Source: Euperipatoides rowelli
Lineage: Eukaryota; Onychophora; Udeonychophora; Euonychophora; Peripatopsidae
Length of the DNA stretch: 13,782 nucleotides
Reading direction: 5' to 3' (one strand)
NCBI GenBank assembly: GCA_003024985.2
Contig: PXIH01S0000887.1
Shown here: positions 8,901-13,782 of the stretch, one piece after another
Layout of the letters: the number at the start of each line of letters is the position of its first letter
Numbering within the stretch: position 1 is the first letter of the stretch
Made by a program: the position numbers and the translations under genes
The notes under the pieces: model-generated
What the model saw: only the letters and a program-made list of their open reading frames with translations
Told to the model about the DNA's origin: nothing
The model's database searches: none

Positions 8901-10134
8901 TTTGTATTAAGTAAATTAAGTGAAGGTTAAGGCTACCCACACCACATATATTTCATGAGTAGATAGGGATTTTCACTTCAATGCTCTTACGGATTCCACT
9001 TATAGAAAAATAACAAAAAACAACAAACATTAAACATTAGTAAATAATAACTATGAATTGTAAAGTTACAAATAAAAAATATTTTTTCCTTTCTTTTCAT
9101 CCATTTCTCCTTCATCCATCATTAGAAAAGACTTTATCCTTATATTTTATTCCTTATTAAGTATATATGAATTTATAATAATTATTTTGGAACATCTTTA
9201 ATGTAGTAGCATTATTAATGTCAAATGGAATCGAGTTCCACTCTGAGGTGGCAACATTAATAAAAGCATAACCACCCATATTAGTTCTTCTGACAAGTGA
9301 ACAGATTTTGTGAATTCACTTGTCTGGTATTATGTTCTTGTTTATTATATCCGAAAGGAAGCAAGGTGCATAGTTATGTCTGCATTTCCATATCAATTGG
9401 CCCATATGAATTATTCTCTTCAAATATAGTGAACCCCAATTTAGTAAATTTAAGGCTTCAGTGGCACTTGATATACCAGGACTAAACATAATAGCCCTTG
9501 CCGATGAATTTAGTACTACTCGTAATTTATTTTGTAAAGTCTTACCACAAGAGAACCAGACCGTATCACATTAACCAAGATGCGATGCAATTATAGCATT
9601 ATACACAAGACATAATTCATGCCTATCCAGCCAATGATGCAGTTTAAACAAAATTTTTGTTAGACCCATTGTCTTTTTTGCAAGACCATTTACATGGGGG
9701 CCCCATGATAAATTACTATTTATAACTATCCCTAGTATTTTTAAAGTAGAGGATGCTCTAATATCCTTCTGGATCCCCTATTCCTAGAATTTAGTCTGAT
9801 GTACATTTGAGGATGAAAAATAAATGGTTTATTACTCCAAATAGAGCAAAAAAGTTAAGATTTTGTGATAATTTTATATGTATTCTATGGGGGGGAGGAT
9901 GATGGCAGAGATGTGCATGTTTTTGAACATTGTTCCTTTTTTGATAAAATTATGAAGAAGAAATTTGATAAAATTTTTATTAAAGTTATGAAAGAATTAC
10001 ATGAAGAAAGAAAGAAAAAATTTAATAAATGTACATAACAGGTTGTCGACGCAGTCCACTCATATATTATCCTAAGGATTTATGGAAGAGCAAGAAGTGG
10101 CTTGAAGGTGATGGAATATGATGCATTAAAATGA
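5973..10134 (+). pseudogene. LINE ORF2 (endonuclease plus reverse transcriptase), degenerate and interrupted
   Basis: ORF2 makes the DNA nick and copies element RNA at the target. Endonuclease: MINVRGF (ATG at 5973), ILAVQETK (6074-6097), GDFN (6350-6361), SLDEIIVS (near 6490) and the SDH motif (6565-6573), in the expected order. Reverse transcriptase: LIPKKEG (about 7350), DFRPITLLNYDYKIF (about 7388), motif A MDMSKAFDTI (7595-7624), motif B KGIHQGDLLTAILF (about 7764-7805), and the catalytic box YADN (7892-7903) where the family has YADD. The second catalytic Asp is thus Asn. A thumb segment VYLINAIILPHI follows near 8180. The 8820-8935 segment includes RINEVPILPFKKNLLKDF. After the nested LINE the frame resumes with WFITPNRAKKLRFCDNF (about 9830), then HVFEHCSFFDKI within an open frame 9895-10134 broken by one TAA at 10036. 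Many frameshifts; not functional. Confidence 0.75.
9157..9775 (-). pseudogene. Nested 5'-truncated LINE, CR1/L2 type, C-terminal part of the reverse transcriptase
   Basis: One minus-strand frame runs from about 9775 to a TAA at 9157-9159. Motifs in order: LKILGIVINSNLSWGPHV, LVYNAIIASHLG, CDTVWFSCGKTLQNKLRVV, NSSARAIMF, SSATEALNLLNWGSLYLKRI, YAPCFLSDI, then TNMGGYAFINVATSEWNSIP and TTLKMF. This order is characteristic of the region after the catalytic core in CR1/L2 and Jockey-like LINEs (compare their YLGV.ID.NLSW, HFDYCD.VW and A...WN.LP). Only two stops interrupt about 205 codons: a TAA in place of the usual Tyr before CDTVW, and a TGA after NIIPDK. The endonuclease and catalytic RT core are missing, typical of 5' truncation on insertion. 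The left, non-coding part down to about 8936 is probably its 3' UTR or other sequence; exact ends and a target-site duplication were not found. Confidence 0.85.
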
Positions 10135-10480
10135 AAAAAATGCTTTAATTCAATTATATATAAATGTACTAAAAATAAGTCTTTTTAAGGGATTGATTGA
10201 AGTTCATATTTATTTTTTGATTTAGTTTTTATGAAACATGTTTGTGAATAATTTTTAAAATTTTATGGAGTGCGAGTTTGAATATTTTTAGAATTGAGTG
10301 AATATTTTTATTACATTTGATTAGAGACTTTTAAAACAATTGGAAGATATTGCCCTCAGAACATGCAAATGTATACCTGATCGGGGAAGATAATTTCTTT
10401 AGTTATGGGGTTGCTTTGTGTTAATAATACGTTACTTGGTAGCAGGAATGCAAATTACACAATGATACAGATATGTTTTT
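10135..10480. other. AT-rich stretch, no gene seen
   Basis: Probably 3' UTR of the plus-strand LINE and flanking DNA. It contains a short direct repeat of GAATATTTTTA about 20 bases apart in the 10279-10312 region and no coding similarity that I can recognise. Confidence 0.35.
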
Positions 10481-11130
10481 TTTTATGTTTTAAATGATAT
10501 ATATAATGTATGTTATTAATATATTTATATTCTTATGTAGAATGGTATTTGATATTTACTAAAAGATATTCATGATTATACTATATTGTGATTTTTATCA
10601 GGTATTTTTTGATTTTATGATTAAGAATTGGTGTCTTAAGAATATTTTATTTTTTGATCTTTCCGGGTAATGTGCCAGTATGGTCCATTTACAAAATGTA
10701 TTCATGAATATACTATATATTTGTGTTCTTTGTTATCTTTTTTTTTTTTTTACTTAATTATTGAAAAATTATGTCATAAGAATATTTTATTATATGGTAA
10801 TAAATTTTTGCGAATGCACCAGTGCAGTTAATTTGCATAATGATATTCATGAATATATATTTGCGGTCTCAAATAACTATTTTTAAAATTTATGATTAAG
10901 AATTGATATCTTAAGAATGTCTGGTTTTGATGTTTGTGATAAATGTCCTAATGTGGACCATTTTCAAAATGGTATTTATGACTATTTATTTGTGTTTTTT
11001 ATTAAGTATTTTTTTATTTTAAGATTGAGAATTGGTGTCTCGAGAGTATTTAAGTTTATCGATAGTTTTTTTTTTATGTTTTTTGATGTATGCGCCAATG
11101 TGGTCCTGATCTGGAAACAGTTGTTTTCCG
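10480..11130. repeat. Diverged tandem array, period about 129-140 bp, four to five units
   Basis: Unit starts with the phrase GATTAAGAATTGGTGTCTTA occur at 10619, about 10756 (degenerate), 10894 and 11023. Aligned landmarks repeat in each unit: TCTTAAGAATATTTTAT; then TGTGCCAGTATGGTCCAT (variants near 10671, 10815, 10945, 11090); then ATTCATGAATATA (10700, about 10847; variant at 10568). Measured spacings are 140, 135 and 129 bases between successive TGTCT sites, and 132 between 10568 and 10700. The first unit (about 10480-10618) is the most diverged. No coding function is evident; open frames across it are incidental. The array ends where P-element similarity begins at about 11140. Confidence 0.8.
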
Positions 11131-11155
11131 GCGAGGGATGCATGGCATGACTTGA

Positions 11156-11290
11156 TGCTATTAATGTTAGACCATTGCTAACAGAATGACTAATCACATT
11201 AGTGGAAGTTGACACTCATTTTATTAAAGTTTGATGGACTTAAATCTACATGTGTTAGTTTTGGTGCTAATTTGAAACTTGTTTTCTTGA
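11156..11290 (-). repeat. Segment shared with 739-870 (direct repeat, right copy)
   Basis: Partner of the left copy; about 90% identical over roughly 100 bases and in the same orientation. To its left, similarity to the left fragment fades by about 11140, where the tandem-array side begins. Confidence 0.85.
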
Positions 11291-12501
11291 TATTCAAGAA
11301 GCTCTTCTATATGGGAAACCTTTACATGAATGGTAACTAAGCAAAATTCTGTTGCCACATAAATCAGGAATTGTAATAACCTTGTTATTTGTAAGTGTAG
11401 ATTTAATATTTTTTGCCAAATATATTGGATCTGGAATGACATATATTTTTTGGGATGCAGCCTAGTTACATATTTTATTATGGCATTCTGCTGGAATTCC
11501 AACAATCCTCCAGAAACTTTGATTTGGTGAACCTATGTCTGACACTACTCCCAGGATATTAAGACCAATTTCTTTACATTTCTGTAATATTTCAGAAATA
11601 ATGTCACTATACACAGCTCCATTAGTGCTGTGGGATGTGAAGTAATATATTATATGATATGCTTCCATCTGCATATTACACCACCTAACATAAACACTAA
11701 GCCATGTGTTGCTTGGACGTGATGTTCTGCAATGTTCCTGGAGTTATCAAATTCATTTGCTGGTGTAATATACATTTCATCTAACATGTCTCTTCAGAAG
11801 ATTTTAACACATCTCTTAATTTTAAAAATTTGAGAACTTTATCTAAAATCCCTGACTGAAAGTGCAAGTTTTGTATTTTTCTTCTAAGGGTCCTTAAAGA
11901 AGGAAGTGGATATTTTTGATTTAGCAGTTCTTTATATCCTGTACTTCCACAAGAAAATTTAAGTTTAAGATTTTTTTGTTAGCAAGATTGGACCAGAAGT
12001 ATTTTTTTCCTATCTAAAACATCATTTGATCATTAATGAAGTCTTTTCTTAAGTTATTTGGTGTATTAGAAAACTCTTTATTCTTATAGTCCCTAAGAAT
12101 TTATTTTTATTTTTGACATTTATGAGTTTTTTTGTTTTTATTCAGAACTCTATTGTAGTTTTTTTGGTAATGATCAAGTTTCTGAATCAAAGACTGTTTC
12201 TTGCATACCTACTTTAGTAGGAGAAGATGACCTACAACTTTCAGAAGCAGACCCCTGTAATGAAAGGGTTTATGGACTGAAATTTCATCTTGTTGTTCTG
12301 TGCTTGCAATATGTTTCAATATTTTCTACTCCCAGTTTCACGTTTCATTTTTTTTTTCGGTTCGGAAGTTTCCGAGGAATATGAGATTTCCTTTTTCTTG
12401 TACTAGGCTCTTTGTGGAAAAAAATTGTTGGGATTGCATTCCTCTTCAATACTCTCTTTCCATCTACTCTTACTTTTACCCACATCTGCTTCAAAATGGA
12501 C

Positions 12502-12587
12502 CTATAGAACCAATTAAAATAATATAGTAAACTCACAAAAAAAACTATTAACATGTTTACCTAGGATAACCAAAATTATAAACTTAC
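12502..12587 (-). other. Apparent 86-bp spliceosomal intron in the THAP exon of the P-element remnant
   Basis: On the minus strand the exon ends GAG and is followed by GTAAGT (12587-12582), close to the ideal donor. The other end is TTGGTTCTATAG ending at 12502, a plausible acceptor. Removing it joins CGT GAG to GTC CAT TTT in phase, giving ILRE|VHFEAD, which fits the C-terminal (CxxHF) part of a THAP domain. Inside the intron the frame is not THAP-like. It is a prediction from sequence only. Confidence 0.65.
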
Positions 12588-12668
12588 CTCACGCAAAATT
12601 GAGAAATTCTTTGGAGACTGCTCCTTTTTTACCTTGACAGACCATTGTTTTCTTCTAATTGAGTCCTT

Positions 12669-13660
12669 TCATGATAAACTCTGAACTAAAATATAATTAT
12701 GACCATCAATTTCTTGTTTAATAATAACTTAATATATCTACTTAGGAAAACATGAAGAATAATAGGTTTGGTAATAAAAGGTAATTTTTTAACCAAAACC
12801 ATCACACCTTGTTTAGGGAGAATATTTCTTGCTTCAAGAATCTAAAATTCATCCTTGACAATTTAAAAGTAATTATCTTTAATTTGTCATTTTAAAATAA
12901 CCTGATAATCAAAAGTTATTGAATAGATAAGTCGTTGACTTCCTTTTTATCGTTAAGGATGTCATCTTGTTCTTCAGCTTCTTGTTCTTGAACTCCTTGT
13001 TCTTCAGCCTCTTTTTCTTATGCTGTTTACCACATGCCAACTTCGCCAACATCAAAACTGAATGTTGTTGCCCAGAGGAGACCTACGTGGAGGCATGGCT
13101 TCTGTGGATTTTAGAGAGAATAACCATCTGGACTTCCTTGAAAATCATCTTTATCTGCACATAATAAGCACAAATCATCGAGATACGATAAAACTTGAAT
13201 ATTAATTATCTATGGTAGACACCCACTAAGTTTTGCTCAAAAATATTAATTAGGTTGTTTGTATTGAAAAGGGTGTTACTCAGGGAAGACACTCGAGGTA
13301 TAGATTTATTCACTTCAAAGGTGTGGTAAAGTTTAGCCTTAAATTTTAGCGATAATGTACGGTTTGTTAAATAATTTATAATTCCTATATTTAAGAGTGA
13401 TGAATAACATTTTAATCCTTGTTTATTAGATATATAATTTATGCTTATATTAACAAAAGCAGAGCTAAACCAATCATGTATATAATAGGTTAATTTAATT
13501 TGTTTTTTTATTTAATATTATAAAATAAATGTTTGAGAAGAAATATTTATGTTTAGATCGACCTTTCATTGAGAAAATAATGACATTCAGTTTGTCATTT
13601 TATAGCCCTTATTAAGTTTTGAATTTTACAATAATTTTGATTAGGCTATACAGGTAAAAG
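12669..13660. other. AT-rich stretch with weak remnants, no supported gene
   Basis: The 5' end of the right P element should lie here, but I could not find its first THAP exon or a terminal repeat. A possible acceptor TTTTAGTTCAG (minus strand, near 12680-12690) could precede the THAP exon. At 12966-13008 CTTGTTCTTCAGC occurs twice with a related phrase between, encoding Glu/Gln-rich peptide on the minus strand; just upstream on that strand is a short MPPRRSPLGNN reading. Neither is enough to call a gene. Confidence 0.35.
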
Positions 13661-13665
13661 CTCTT

Positions 13666-13721
13666 TACAACGAACTTCAAGGGTCCTTAGAAATTTTTTG
13701 TTATACTGAAATTTTGTTGTA
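13666..13721. repeat. Imperfect inverted repeat TACAACGAA.../...TTTTGTTGTA
   Basis: TACAACGAACTTC (13666-13678) pairs imperfectly with GAAATTTTGTTGTA (13708-13721) around AAGGGTCCTTAG, which is itself near-palindromic. ACAACGAA and AAGGGTCC phrases of this kind recur near ends of some pogo/Tigger-like elements in invertebrates, so this may be a transposon end, but the partner end is not in the window. Confidence 0.4.
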
Positions 13722-13782
13722 GATAAAAAGGCTAAAAATAGATTTGAAATCCTCAAATTCATGAAGAGAAAAAATATGATCA

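Larger units (their letters stand above)
3550..10134 (+). mobile_element. Broken LINE retrotransposon of L1/Tx1 type, interrupted by a second LINE
   Basis: Two decayed reading frames lie in LINE order: an ORF1 with a CCHC zinc knuckle, then an ORF2 with APE-type endonuclease, reverse transcriptase and a Cys/His-rich C-terminus. Phrases such as DFRPITLLNYDYKIF and the VYLINAIILPHILFY thumb region point to the L1/Tx1 side of LINEs rather than CR1 or RTE. The element reads to about 8935, is interrupted by an oppositely oriented CR1/L2-type LINE, and resumes by about 9830. No long terminal repeats were seen. The 5' end is unclear; coding similarity starts about 50 bases right of the 3502 transposon end. 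The stretch after 10134 may be 3' UTR. All parts carry frameshifts and stops. Confidence 0.8.
11140..12668 (-). pseudogene. P-element (THAP9-like) transposase fragment, THAP domain to centre
   Basis: Minus-strand pieces in order: part of a THAP zinc-finger DNA-binding domain, KDSIRRKQWSVKVKKE and ILRE (12588-12668); after an apparent intron, VHFEAD (from 12501), then VDGKRVLKRNAIPTIFF in another frame. Then come WSNLANKKILNL; CGSTGYKELL and YPLPSLRTLRRKIQNL (11781-11960); LDEMYITPANEFDNS and ATHGLVFMLGGVICRWK (11650-11790); YYFTSHSTNGAV and ILGVVSDIGSPNQ (11462-11674); KIYVIPDP, VSHIEELLEYQEN, then FKLAPKLTHVDLSPS and STSTNVISHSVSNGL (to about 11150). This is the P-element/THAP9 order. The Asp of LDEM (11779-11781) and of VSDIG (11537-11539) occupy the expected first two catalytic positions. 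THAP C-X2-H reads R-E-V-H: the Cys is Arg (CGT). The N-terminal THAP Cys pair was not found. Several frameshifts and stops make it a pseudogene. Confidence 0.88.

Noticed and set aside
10917-11150. Open frame with CDKC-like residues, suggesting a small zinc protein
   Set aside because: It lies across two units of the tandem array and is not preserved between units, so the Cys pair is incidental.
12967-13164. Plus-strand 65-codon frame starting with a Phe/Leu-rich segment like a signal peptide
   Set aside because: The hydrophobic start is the reverse of the Glu/Gln repeat on the other strand; no further support.
1-13782. tRNA, rRNA, CRISPR array, bacterial promoters or riboswitches
   Set aside because: I looked for cloverleaf-like segments, evenly spaced identical repeats and operon structure and found none; the window is eukaryotic in character.

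Overview
This window looks like a gene-poor, transposon-rich stretch of an AT-rich animal (probably invertebrate) nuclear genome. I recognise no intact cellular gene, tRNA, rRNA, CRISPR array or bacterial operon. The identifiable coding matter is decayed transposon: P-element, pogo-like, piggyBac-like, hAT, and two LINEs of different clades. Long A/T runs, an apparent 86-bp GT-AG intron and this mix of elements support a metazoan host. I cannot name the species.

Layout from left to right: (1) 1-75, one end of a hAT element. (2) About 310-950, minus strand, the central-to-C-terminal part of a P-element (THAP9-like) transposase, frameshifted but clearly readable. (3) 960-1884, AT-rich DNA with no gene and one perfect hairpin. 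(4) 1885-3502, a candidate DNA transposon with imperfect terminal inverted repeats, seven copies of a GGGTCAAACC motif, and a frameshifted C-terminal tail resembling that of pogo/Tigger-type transposase-derived proteins. A 232-bp piggyBac-like MITE sits inside it (2277-2508). (5) About 3550-10134, plus strand, a long broken LINE of L1/Tx1 type: ORF1 with a CCHC knuckle, ORF2 with APE-type endonuclease, reverse transcriptase and a Cys/His-rich C-terminus. (6) A second, 5'-truncated LINE of CR1/L2 type lies on the minus strand inside the first (coding part 9157-9775). (7) About 10480-11130, a diverged tandem array with a 129-140 bp period. (8) About 11140-12668, minus strand, a second P-element transposase fragment running from the THAP domain to the middle of the protein, with a retained intron. 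(9) 12669-13782, AT-rich DNA with only weak remnants.

The two P-element fragments share orientation and together cover most of one transposase, but they are separated by about 10 kb and both contain the same segment of roughly 100-190 bp. They are therefore either two copies or one copy split with a duplicated junction. The nesting (CR1/L2 in L1/Tx1, MITE in the pogo-like element) gives a relative insertion history. Nothing here looks functional as protein: every element has frameshifts, stops or lost key residues. The least familiar item is the 1.6-kb element with its array of GGGTCAAACC motifs.
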